A DNA stretch of 64,000 nucleotides from Candidatus Cloacimonas sp. (GTDB lineage Bacteria > Cloacimonadota > Cloacimonadia > Cloacimonadales > Cloacimonadaceae): positions 1-64,000 of the forward strand of contig JALOCJ010000005.1 in the NCBI GenBank assembly GCA_023227825.1, given 5' to 3'. Position 1 is the stretch's first letter; each line of letters starts with the position of its first letter. Shown here piece by piece: positions 25,112 to 33,134 of the stretch. A program made the position numbers and the translations under genes. The notes below the pieces were generated by a model. The model was given only the letters and a program-made list of their open reading frames with translations, did no database searches and had not been told where the DNA came from.

Positions 25112-25594
25112 TTATTGCTTGTTTTCTGTCTCTGCTTTTCTTGCCGTTGTATCAATAACTTGATTAAGCGTGGCTCTGGTACTTATAGAGATATCAGCTA
25201 ACACTATTATCAATTCAGCAATTGCTAACAAAAGTAGAGCATTTGTAATTGCTATTCCTAATGTTATTATACCAAGTTCCCATATATCATCATCGGATGT
25301 AAACATAAATATAGAACCTATCAAACCAGCAGCAAACACTAAGATAGAAAATATCTGAAGAACTATAGAAATTACTCTCAAGGCAGGATAATGAACCTGT
25401 TTGTAATAAGCTTTCATCGTATAAGAATTGTCTTGAGTATTCTTGTAAGGGTGTGAATAAGAATGAGAATGTTCTACATTTCTTTTTTTTATTGATCGAT
25501 ATATTTTCATAACTGCTTGAATAATGTTTTTTATCAATATGGCAAACAAAATTATAAGCAGGAAAATACATATCCACCAAATTAATGGATCCAT
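25112..25594 (-). CDS. Small membrane protein of unknown function
   Basis: I do not recognise this 160-aa protein. It has an N-terminal membrane helix (about 3-23), a basic, His/Ser/Tyr-rich loop (about 32-65) and two further strong hydrophobic segments (about 75-100 and 112-137), then a polar tail. I chose ATG 25594 because GAGGTG lies 6 nt upstream (25601-25606). A GTG three codons earlier coincides with that Shine-Dalgarno sequence. It is single-copy, with no operon partner. TTGACG-like sequence is not evident upstream. Confidence 0.65.
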   Translation of the reverse strand: MDPLIWWICIFLLIILFAILIKNIIQAVMKIYRSIKKRNVEHSHSYSHPYKNTQDNSYTMKAYYKQVHYPALRVISIVLQIFSILVFAAGLIGSIFMFTSDDDIWELGIITLGIAITNALLLLAIAELIIVLADISISTRATLNQVIDTTARKAETENKQ

Positions 25595-25886
25595 AACAAT
25601 CACCTCATAGTTTCTGAATTCAATCCTACGAATGCATTAAATGATGTCAAGAAAAAATTTTACTTTTTCTCCTTATCTTTTATTTTGTTATCTAATTTGG
25701 ATTCAAGAACTTATTTACGAGAACGAATAGCGGTTGAATGTGAAAAAGATTGTAGAGAGTAGTTACCTTGAAAGCAGGTGAAAATTGTTAGTCAAAATCT
25801 GGATTGCAGCTTTTGCTTGACAATTTACAGCTCTCCCGAATTTTACAATGTATTATAAGATAAAAAGATACACTTGGAGAAATAAA

Positions 25887-28370
25887 ATGGAATACAAGTT
25901 TAATGAAATTGAAAAGAAATGGCAGAATATTTGGCGGGAAAAAGGGATATTTAATGCCCCCGATAAAAGTTCCAAGCCCAAATATTATGTTCTTTCAATG
26001 TTTCCTTATGCATCAGGGGTTCTTCATGTAGGGCATGCTTCCAATTATTTTATTGGAGATGTGATTTCGCGCTTGAAAATGATGGAAGGTTTCAATGTTA
26101 TGCAGCCCATTGGTTATGACGCTTTTGGTATGCCTGCGGAAAATTATGCTATTGAGCACAATTCCCATCCGCGCCTTACAACTGAAGAAAACATTGCTGC
26201 GATGCGTATACAATTTGACAGTATGGGTTTTGGTTTTGACTGGAGCAGAGAAATCAGCACTTGTCGTCCAGATTATTATCGTTGGGGTCAATATCTTTTT
26301 AAGAAGTTATATGAAAAGGGTTTAGTTTACAGAAAAAAGGGGTTTCAGAACTGGTGTGATAAATGTCAGACAGTTCTTGCCAACGAACAGGTTGTGGATG
26401 GTCACTGTTGGCGTTGTGGAAGCATTGTAGAACAAAAAGAACTGGAGCAATGGTATTTTAAAATTACTGAATATGCAGAAGAATTACTTGATTTCTCCAA
26501 AGTTATTGATTGGCCTGAAAGAGTGATCACAATGCAAAAGAATTGGATAGGTCGTTCCGAAGGCGCTAAAGTAGATTTTATTTTAGAAGGGACAAACGAA
26601 AAAATACCTATTTTTACAACCCGTCCCGATACTATTTACGGGGTAACTTTTATGGCTTTGCCTCCGGAGCATCCTTTAGTGCAAAAATGGCTAAAAGAAG
26701 AACCGGATAATAAAGAACTGCAGGATTTTTGCCATAAAGTTATCAATGAGGATAAAGTTCTGCGCAGTGCAGAGGAAACTATAAAAGAAGGAATTTTCAG
26801 CGGCCGTTATGCAATAAATCCTTTTAATGGAGATAGAATTCAGATTTGGATTACTAATTATGTCCTTATGGATTATGGAACAGGAGCAGTTATGGCTGTT
26901 CCGGCTCACGATCAACGCGATTTTGAGTTTGCCCTAAAATATCATATCCCGCTTAAAATAGTAATTCAAAAACCGGATATGTCCTTAAAAGTGGAAGAAA
27001 TGCAGGAAGCATATATAGAACCGGGGATTATGGTAAATTCTGATAAGTTCAATGGTATAGATAGTGAAGAGGCAATTTCTGCAATCACCAATTGGGCTGT
27101 GGAAAACGGTTGGGGCGAAAAAACTGTTAGTTATCGTTTAAGGGATTGGTGTATTTCGCGGCAGCGTTATTGGGGAAATCCTATTCCAGTTATTCATTGT
27201 CCCCATTGTGGAATAGTTTTAGTTCCGGATCAGGATTTACCTGTTGAATTGCCAGATAATGTCCAGGTAGGTAGAACTACAAAAAATCCTCTGTTGAGCG
27301 TTCCAGAGTGGATAAATGTTCCCTGTCCAAAATGTGGAGCTTCGGCAAAAAGAGAAACGGATACAATGGATACTTTTGTAGACAGCAGCTGGTATTATGC
27401 TCGCTACACAGATCCTAATAATGATAAAGAACCCTTCAGTAAAGAACTTGCTGATTATTGGCTTCCCGTAGATCAATACATTGGCGGAATTGAACATGCC
27501 TGTATGCATTTGCTATATGCCCGCTTTTTCCATAAATTTATGCGTGACTTGGGTTGGGTAAAATGTGATGAGCCATTTGCGCGTTTACTTACACAAGGGA
27601 TGGTAATAAAGGATGGAGCCAAAATGAGCAAGTCCAAAGGCAATGTAGTTGATCCGAAATATATCATTGATCGTTTTGGAGCAGATACTTTACGCACTTT
27701 TTTACTTTTTGCCTCACCTCCCGAAAAAGATGTTGACTGGAGCGATGATGGCATTATAGGTGCTTTTAGATTTTTGAAAAGGGTTTGGCGTTTGATAGAT
27801 AATAATCTGGAATTTATTAAGCGCAGTTCACAGTTAGGTGAATGCTCTGATAGTATTTCTGAAATAATTAAAGTGCTGCGTTATGAAACCCATTATGCTA
27901 TTTATAGATGGAGAGAGGACTGTTTACAGCGGATGCAATTCAATACTGCCATTGCCACTTGTATGGAATTTTTGAATGCAATATTGAAAATTCAGGAACC
28001 GGAAAAATTGAATGCTGCGGAACTGAAAATTTTTGCTTTTGCCTGTGCTACTTTGCCTAAAATGCTTTATCCTTTTGCACCTCATATTGCGGAAGAGCTT
28101 TGGCAAAAAATGGGCAATAAAAATATGCTCAACGATTGTGGCTTACCGGAATATGATGAGCGTTTTCTTATGCTTGATAAAATAACCTATGTAATTCAAG
28201 TAAACGGAAAACTTAGGGGAAAAATAGAGGTTGAACCAGATATTAAGGAAGAAGAGATTAAGCAGATAGCTCTGGAAGTTGATAATGTAAAACGCCATAT
28301 ATCGGAACAGGACATCAAAAAGATAATTGTAGTTCCCGGAAAAATGGTCAGTATTGCAGTTGGAAAATAA
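25887..28370 (+). CDS. leuS: Leucyl-tRNA synthetase
   Basis: LeuS charges tRNA-Leu, and the UAG isoacceptor is in this window. The class I motifs are HVGH in ASGVLHVGHASNY (about 45) and KMSKS in KMSKSKGNVVDP. The CP1 editing domain is present, with FTTRPDTIYGVTF and GTGAVMAVPAHD. Two CxxC pairs occur in the zinc-type insertions. I chose ATG 25887 (827 aa) because GGAGA lies 6 nt upstream and MEYKFNEIEKKWQ matches other LeuS N-termini. An ATG 39 nt earlier has no such support. TTGACA at 25817-25822 may be the -35 box. Confidence 0.96.
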   Translation: MEYKFNEIEKKWQNIWREKGIFNAPDKSSKPKYYVLSMFPYASGVLHVGHASNYFIGDVISRLKMMEGFNVMQPIGYDAFGMPAENYAIEHNSHPRLTTEENIAAMRIQFDSMGFGFDWSREISTCRPDYYRWGQYLFKKLYEKGLVYRKKGFQNWCDKCQTVLANEQVVDGHCWRCGSIVEQKELEQWYFKITEYAEELLDFSKVIDWPERVITMQKNWIGRSEGAKVDFILEGTNEKIPIFTTRPDTIYGVTFMALPPEHPLVQKWLKEEPDNKELQDFCHKVINEDKVLRSAEETIKEGIFSGRYAINPFNGDRIQIWITNYVLMDYGTGAVMAVPAHDQRDFEFALKYHIPLKIVIQKPDMSLKVEEMQEAYIEPGIMVNSDKFNGIDSEEAISAITNWAVENGWGEKTVSYRLRDWCISRQRYWGNPIPVIHCPHCGIVLVPDQDLPVELPDNVQVGRTTKNPLLSVPEWINVPCPKCGASAKRETDTMDTFVDSSWYYARYTDPNNDKEPFSKELADYWLPVDQYIGGIEHACMHLLYARFFHKFMRDLGWVKCDEPFARLLTQGMVIKDGAKMSKSKGNVVDPKYIIDRFGADTLRTFLLFASPPEKDVDWSDDGIIGAFRFLKRVWRLIDNNLEFIKRSSQLGECSDSISEIIKVLRYETHYAIYRWREDCLQRMQFNTAIATCMEFLNAILKIQEPEKLNAAELKIFAFACATLPKMLYPFAPHIAEELWQKMGNKNMLNDCGLPEYDERFLMLDKITYVIQVNGKLRGKIEVEPDIKEEEIKQIALEVDNVKRHISEQDIKKIIVVPGKMVSIAVGK

Positions 28371-28546
28371 AAAAACTTTAACGGGTAATAGATACATTAT
28401 CTGATAGTCCCGTGTTTCGTAAACTTAAAATAACCGCATCTTTTTCCTGAATGGAATTAAAAGACGGAAGCTATGCTCCTGTCATCATTTTGATTTATAA
28501 AATTACCTTGTGGACTTTGTCTAACTATCTGTTGCCTAGTCATTTC

Positions 28547-28623
28547 TTTAACGACACTTTAACGACTCTTTAACGATTCTTTAACTTTGTTAAGGAGTCG
28601 TTAAAGAAGTGTTTAAGAAGCAT
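28547..28623. repeat. 77-nt inverted repeat of seven 11-nt units (element C)
   Basis: Left units are TTTAACGACAC, TTTAACGACTC, TTTAACGATTC and TTTAACTTTGT. Right units are TAAGGAGTCGT, TAAAGAAGTGT and TTAAGAAGCAT. The halves are largely complementary around the centre near 28588. The repeated word is nearly the same as in element B, 15.7 kb away. It lies between convergent leuS and rplQ. Confidence 0.8.
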
Positions 28624-28676
28624 TAAAGATTCAACTTGGCAGGAAATAATGCGCTGTCTAAAAACAGATAAAGGTC

Positions 28677-28793
28677 GCGCACAATGCAAGCTAAGTTATT
28701 GCAACAGAGAATAAATTATTTAGCATTGAGGACTAATAACCCTGGTAATTATATATTGATAAAATAGCTATCGTCTTTATTAGTCCTGTGCGC
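28677..28793 (+). ncRNA. Candidate structured RNA with three-way junction
   Basis: GCGCAC (28677-28682) pairs with GTGCGC (28788-28793). Inside, CAATGC (28682-28687) can pair with GCATTG (28723-28728), and AGGACTAATAA (28729-28739) pairs perfectly with TTATTAGTCCT (28777-28787). Together they make a closing stem and two arms. No ORF overlaps, and no promoter or terminator is convincing. The strand is arbitrary. It could equally be a decayed mobile element. The rest of the 591-nt leuS-rplQ gap holds element C and the 9-nt repeats at 28927. Confidence 0.3.
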
Positions 28794-28926
28794 TAAAGGG
28801 ATAGAGAAGATACTCAGGTAAAAATGACTTCTGACTTTCTCTATATATGCAGATGACTTTTGGATTACATTCTCTTTTCTTCTTGGTAAAATTCCTGGTG
28901 AATACAAATTCGTGTTCTATTCTTTT

Positions 28927-28953
28927 ATCTGTGTAATCTGTGTAATCTGCGAG
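28927..28953. repeat. 9-nt repeats, ATCTGTGTA type
   Basis: Three 9-mers, ATCTGTGTA, ATCTGTGTA and ATCTGCGAG, lie just beyond the end of rplQ. A matching set (ATCTGCGAA, ATCTGCGTA, ATCTGCGTG) occurs at 43972-43998, beyond the other end of the ribosomal operon. Confidence 0.5.
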
Positions 28954-28961
28954 AGTTATAT

Positions 28962-29369
28962 TTACTTATTCAGATCTTTGGCTTTGATAGCATCCTTTTT
29001 AGGTTTGATAGTGGATTCTTCCACAAACTGGATAACAGCCATCGGGGCATTATCCCCTTTGCGAAAACCTGCTTTTAACACGCGCGTATAACCACCGTTG
29101 CGGCCTTCAAAAGCTGGAGCAATTTCATTAAATAGTTTTTTAACTAAGGTTCTATTTCCCAGAACCCGGTAAGCCATTCGTCTGGAATGGACGGTATCGT
29201 TTTTTCCATAAGTGATCACGCGTTCTACATATCCTCTCAATTCTTTAGCTTTAGGGAGAGTTGTTTTCAGTTGTCCGTGTTCTATCATAGATTTAACCAG
29301 ATTATTCATCATCAGCCGTCGGGTATCCATTTCCCGACCAAATTTTTTTCCTTCAACTCTATGTCTCAT
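28962..29369 (-). CDS. rplQ: 50S ribosomal protein L17
   Basis: L17 is a large-subunit protein near the tunnel exit. The 135-aa chain starts MRHRVEGKKFGR, with RRLMMNNLVKSMIEHGQLKTT typical of the family, and ends in a Lys-rich tail. It is the last gene of the S10-spc-alpha run, and its ATG overlaps the rpoA stop by 4 nt (ATGA). I see no canonical terminator after it. Confidence 0.97.
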   Translation of the reverse strand: MRHRVEGKKFGREMDTRRLMMNNLVKSMIEHGQLKTTLPKAKELRGYVERVITYGKNDTVHSRRMAYRVLGNRTLVKKLFNEIAPAFEGRNGGYTRVLKAGFRKGDNAPMAVIQFVEESTIKPKKDAIKAKDLNK

Positions 29370-30541
29370 TTTTCCACCTTCTTTTTGGGACTGGGAACCG
29401 GTTTACGAACTGTTGCTGTAGTTACAGGTTCAGAGGTCTTTTTTGCTTTAGGTACCGGTTTTTCTGCAACTGTTTTAGTTTTAGATTTGGATTTTGTTTT
29501 TGTTTCTGAAACTTTGGTTTCTTTTTCTTCAACTGGAAGGACTCCTCTGCTTCTGGCTTCTCTGATTTGACGATAGATAGATTCAACATCCATACCGAGG
29601 TGTAAATCATAAGTTTTCAATTTCTGATTTATCTCTTCCAGGGATTTTTTCCCGAAATTACGGAATTTAAGCATTTCTGCCTCAGTTTTGGATACTAAAT
29701 CGCCAATAGTTTCAATTTTTGCTTGAGATAAACAATTGGCAGCGCGAACGCTAAGTTCAATTTCACGAACACTTTTCGCCAATTTTCTTTCCAGCATTTC
29801 CAATTCGGGGTCCAATTCTATATCCCGGATGTATTGCGGTTCTATTTCAAACAGAGATATTTTAGCAGCCATATCTTTCAAAATTTTAGCGGAAAGGAAT
29901 AGTGCAATAGATGGCTCTGTGGCACCGTTGGTATAAATTTCCATAATCAAACGGTCAAAGTTCATTCTCTCTTTAACTCTTTGATGGGAAACACTGAAGT
30001 TCACTTTTAAAACAGGTGAATAAATAGAATCAATCGGAATAAAGCCAACCGCTTTACCTTCGGGATTTTGTCTGTCTGCGGAAATATAACCCCTGCCGAT
30101 ACCAACTATCATTTCCAGCCGAAAATCAATATCATCAACAACTTCCAGCAAATAGAGGTCTTTATTGATAATTTTCACATAAGCGGCCTCTTGAATCATA
30201 GAGGCAGTTATTACACCCTTTCCTTTATGTTCCAGAACCAGAGGAACTTCTTCTACAGAACTGGAATAAATAACAAGCTGTTTCAGCCGCAGAATTAAGT
30301 CAATATAATCAGAATTTGTTCCTGGAATAGGACAAAATTCATGATGTAAACCTTCAATTCTCACAAACCGAATTGCTGCCCCTTGAATGGAAGACAACAA
30401 AATCCTACGCAATGTATTTCCCAAAGTGGTGCCAAATCCCGGCTCCAGGGGACCAATTTCAAACTTGCCGTAAGTGCGTGAATACGATGCTTTATCGTAA
30501 GTTACTTCATTCGGCATTTGTAAAGGTTCAAGATACATCAT
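29366..30541 (-). CDS. rpoA: RNA polymerase alpha subunit with extended basic tail
   Basis: Alpha dimerises to nucleate RNA polymerase. The N-terminal domain is present (about 1-230; GPLEPGFGTTLGNTLRRILL), as is the C-terminal HhH domain (about 250-320; IETIGDLVSKTEAEMLKFRN then FGKKSLEEI). Residues from about 330 on form a tail of about 60 residues rich in Lys, Thr, Pro and Val, which most alpha subunits (about 315-330 aa) lack. AAGGAG precedes ATG 30541. It lies between rpsD and rplQ as in the classic alpha operon. Confidence 0.97.
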   Translation of the reverse strand: MMYLEPLQMPNEVTYDKASYSRTYGKFEIGPLEPGFGTTLGNTLRRILLSSIQGAAIRFVRIEGLHHEFCPIPGTNSDYIDLILRLKQLVIYSSSVEEVPLVLEHKGKGVITASMIQEAAYVKIINKDLYLLEVVDDIDFRLEMIVGIGRGYISADRQNPEGKAVGFIPIDSIYSPVLKVNFSVSHQRVKERMNFDRLIMEIYTNGATEPSIALFLSAKILKDMAAKISLFEIEPQYIRDIELDPELEMLERKLAKSVREIELSVRAANCLSQAKIETIGDLVSKTEAEMLKFRNFGKKSLEEINQKLKTYDLHLGMDVESIYRQIREARSRGVLPVEEKETKVSETKTKSKSKTKTVAEKPVPKAKKTSEPVTTATVRKPVPSPKKKVEK

Positions 30542-30566
30542 AGCTGCTCCTTATGCTTATAACGCC

Positions 30567-31184
30567 TTACTTGGAGTAAAATTCAACAACAAGACGCAGG
30601 TCACAAGTGACCGGAATCTCGCTTACTGAGGGAATGGAATTAAATTGACCACGGAAATTTTCTTTATCAACACTCAGCCAGGAATATGGTGAAGTAACTT
30701 CGGTTTTATCCATTGCTTCTAAAAGAGGTTTCATTCCTTTGCTTTTAGGTCGCACTTCAATTATATCTCCTGCCTTAACTAAATAGGAAGGAATATCCAC
30801 TTTCTTACCATTAACTAAAAAATGACCGTGATTGACAAACTGACGTGCTTGCATTCTGGTTACAGCAAAACCCATACGATAAACTACATTATCCAACCTG
30901 CGTTCCAATAATTGTAATAAGTTATCACCTGTAACTCCTTTTGCTTTAGCAGCTTTTTGGAAATAGTTACTAAATTGCTTTTCCATTAAGCAATAAGTAT
31001 GGCGCATTTTTTGTTTTTCTTTTAAATGCAAACCATAATCAGAAAGTTTACGCCGAAGATTTCTACCATGCTGACCAGCTGGATATTTACGCTTGCTAAG
31101 TATTTTATCATACTTGGCATTACCATATATGTTTTCGCCGAATTTACGGCATATTTTTGCTTTGGGACCTGTATATTTAGCCAT
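30567..31184 (-). CDS. rpsD: 30S ribosomal protein S4
   Basis: S4 binds 16S rRNA early in assembly and in some bacteria represses the alpha operon. The 205-aa protein begins MAKYTGPKAKICRKFGENIY and carries the S4 RNA-binding domain (LLQLLERRLDNVVYRMGFA then ARQFVNHGHFLVNG, about 90-135). Only one of the N-terminal zinc cysteines is kept, so it is the zinc-free (C-) form. Confidence 0.97.
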   Translation of the reverse strand: MAKYTGPKAKICRKFGENIYGNAKYDKILSKRKYPAGQHGRNLRRKLSDYGLHLKEKQKMRHTYCLMEKQFSNYFQKAAKAKGVTGDNLLQLLERRLDNVVYRMGFAVTRMQARQFVNHGHFLVNGKKVDIPSYLVKAGDIIEVRPKSKGMKPLLEAMDKTEVTSPYSWLSVDKENFRGQFNSIPSVSEIPVTCDLRLVVEFYSK

Positions 31185-31196
31185 TTATTACTCTCC

Positions 31197-31586
31197 TTAT
31201 ATCCTTCTGGTTTTAGGTGGACGACAACCATTATGCGGAATAGGAGTTGCATCTTTAATCATAGTAACCTTCATTCCTACAGCATTAATAGCCCGGATAG
31301 CAGATTCTCTTCCTCCACCGGGACCTTTAACAATCACACCAACTTTCTGAATTCCCATATCCAGACCTGCTTTAGCAACTTCTGTAGCCGCAACTTGAGC
31401 TGCAAAAGGGGTACTTTTACGAGAACCCTTATTACCAACTTTCCCACCGCTTGACCAAGCAAGAACATTTCCTGCACGATCGGTTAAAGTAACTATTGTA
31501 TTATTAAAACTGGAATGGACATAGAAAAGTCCTTCATCAAAGGCAAGACGCACTCTTTTTTTCTTGGTTCTGGTTTTAGTAGCCAT
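31197..31586 (-). CDS. rpsK: 30S ribosomal protein S11
   Basis: S11 lies on the platform of the small subunit near the mRNA exit. The 129-aa chain has HSSFNNTIVTLTDRAGNVL and the C-terminal DATPIPHNGCRPPKTRRI, nearly invariant in the family. It starts 8 nt after rpsM, with AGGAGA before the ATG, and precedes rpsD. Confidence 0.97.
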   Translation of the reverse strand: MATKTRTKKKRVRLAFDEGLFYVHSSFNNTIVTLTDRAGNVLAWSSGGKVGNKGSRKSTPFAAQVAATEVAKAGLDMGIQKVGVIVKGPGGGRESAIRAINAVGMKVTMIKDATPIPHNGCRPPKTRRI

Positions 31587-31594
31587 ATATTCTC

Positions 31595-31963
31595 CTATTT
31601 TTTCTTCTTAATTATGTTGCCACGAGGACCTTTTCTGGTTCTGGCATTAGTATGGGTTCTTTGTCCCCGGACAGGAAGTCCGCGTTTATGTCGTAACCCT
31701 CGGTAACAACCAATTTCCATTAAGCGTTTAATATTCATAGCTACTTGAGTGCGAAGTGTTCCTTCAACTACATATTCATTCTGAATGATGTCGCGTAGGA
31801 TTTTTTCTTCTTCCATAGTAAGATCGGCTACTTTTTTCATTTCATTAATATTCGCCTTCTTACAGATTTCTCTGGCACTTGACCTGCCAATACCATAGAT
31901 ATAAGTTAACCCGATAAACAAACGTTTGTTTTTAGGAAGTTCAATACCTGCAATATGTGCCAA
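31595..31963 (-). CDS. rpsM: 30S ribosomal protein S13
   Basis: S13 sits at the head of the 30S subunit and contacts tRNA and the 50S subunit. The 122-aa chain begins MAHIAGIELPKNKR and contains LTYIYGIGRSSA (helix-two-turns-helix) and RGLRHKRGLPVRGQRTHTNA, with the usual basic end KKKK. It follows rpmJ by 11 nt. Confidence 0.97.
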   Translation of the reverse strand: MAHIAGIELPKNKRLFIGLTYIYGIGRSSAREICKKANINEMKKVADLTMEEEKILRDIIQNEYVVEGTLRTQVAMNIKRLMEIGCYRGLRHKRGLPVRGQRTHTNARTRKGPRGNIIKKKK

Positions 31964-31974
31964 GTTTTTCCTCC

Positions 31975-32091
31975 TTAACCCTGTCTCTGTTTATGTTTTG
32001 GGTTTGAACTGCAAATAACACGGATAACACCGTTGCGTTTAATAATTTTGCAATCCTTACAGATTTTTTTAACGGAAGCTTTCACTTTCAT
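31975..32091 (-). CDS. rpmJ: 50S ribosomal protein L36
   Basis: This 38-codon gene reads MKVKASVKKICKDCKI and onward. The zinc ligands Cys11, Cys14, Cys27 and His33 are all present, so it is the zinc-binding (C+) form. AAGGAG lies just before ATG 32091. It sits between infA and rpsM, its conserved place. L36 packs against 23S rRNA near the factor-binding region. Confidence 0.95.
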   Translation of the reverse strand: MKVKASVKKICKDCKIIKRNGVIRVICSSNPKHKQRQG

Positions 32092-32139
32092 TATCATCTC
32101 CTTGCTTTAGCCAATAGGGCTGTGGGCAATCATTTATAA

Positions 32140-32358
32140 TTATTTATAGCGGTAGGTAATTCTGCCGCGAGTTAAGTCATAAGGCGAAAGTTCTACTTTA
32201 ACTTTATCTCCAGGCAGAATTCTAATATAGTTCATACGCATTTTTCCGGAAGAATGAGCCAGAATTTCATGACCATTTTCCAGAGTTACGCGAAAGGTTG
32301 TGTTGGGCAGGGCTTCTGTCACCACCCCTTCCACTTCTATAACACCAGCTTTACTCAT
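32140..32358 (-). CDS. infA: Translation initiation factor IF-1
   Basis: IF-1 occupies the A site during initiation. From ATG 32358 the product is 72 aa, the classical length. It has a single OB fold: VVTEALPNTTFRV, LENGHEILAHSSGKMRMNYI, GDKVKVELSPYDLTRGRI. An upstream in-frame start at 32382 would add eight residues and overlap map, so I prefer the internal ATG with GAGGAA upstream. Confidence 0.96.
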   Translation of the reverse strand: MSKAGVIEVEGVVTEALPNTTFRVTLENGHEILAHSSGKMRMNYIRILPGDKVKVELSPYDLTRGRITYRYK

Positions 32359-32371
32359 TGTATAATATTCC

Positions 32372-33133
32372 TCAATCAGCAACTGTTAAAATTTCCGGTT
32401 CGCCATCAGTAACTAAAATGGTATGTTCAAAATGAGCAGACAAACTATTATCAGCCACTTTAAATTCCCAACCATTCTCTAACACACGATTTGTGCCTAT
32501 ATTAACCATCGGCTCAATAGCTAAGGTCATACCTGCAGATAAACGAGGACCTCTACCCGGTTTTCCTGTATTTGGAATTTGGGGTTCTTCATGCAAATTG
32601 CGCCCAACTCCATGCCCGGTAAGATTATCTGCAACATAATAACCCCTGGAGGCAACAAAAGAGCCAATCGCATAAGAAATATCGCCAACGCGGTTTCCCT
32701 GAATCGCGGCTGAAATTCCTCTTTCCAGTGCTTTTTTAGTTACCTGCAAAAGGTCTTCTGCTTGGGCAGAAATTTTACCCACTCTATAAGTTCTTGCTGC
32801 ATCTCCATTATAGCCATCCAAGACAACGCCCACATCAATACCGATAATATCGCCTTCCTGCAAAATCTTCTTAGAACTGGGAATTCCATGAACAATCTGC
32901 TCATTAACTGAGGCACAAATAGAACCGGGAAAAGGAGGTAAACTATCTACCTGATATCCTTTGAAGGAAGGTTTTCCACCTCTGCTGCAAATAAAATCCT
33001 CAGCGAATTTATCTATCTCCAAAGTGCTGATTCCAGGACGAATAACTTTTTCCAAGGCATCCAGCAGGCAACCTATTATCTGACAGCTTTTGCGCATTTT
33101 TTCAATCTCTGCAGGCGTTTTGATGTATATCAT
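32372..33133 (-). CDS. map: Methionine aminopeptidase, type I
   Basis: MetAP removes the initiator methionine from nascent proteins. The 253-aa enzyme has the M24 ligands in order: Asp in GIDVGVVLDG, Asp in NGDAARTY, His in TGHGVGRNLHE, Glu in AIEPMVN and Glu in FEHTILVT. It is placed between secY and infA. Adenylate kinase, often found here, is missing. Confidence 0.96.
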   Translation of the reverse strand: MIYIKTPAEIEKMRKSCQIIGCLLDALEKVIRPGISTLEIDKFAEDFICSRGGKPSFKGYQVDSLPPFPGSICASVNEQIVHGIPSSKKILQEGDIIGIDVGVVLDGYNGDAARTYRVGKISAQAEDLLQVTKKALERGISAAIQGNRVGDISYAIGSFVASRGYYVADNLTGHGVGRNLHEEPQIPNTGKPGRGPRLSAGMTLAIEPMVNIGTNRVLENGWEFKVADNSLSAHFEHTILVTDGEPEILTVAD

Positions 33134-33134
33134 C

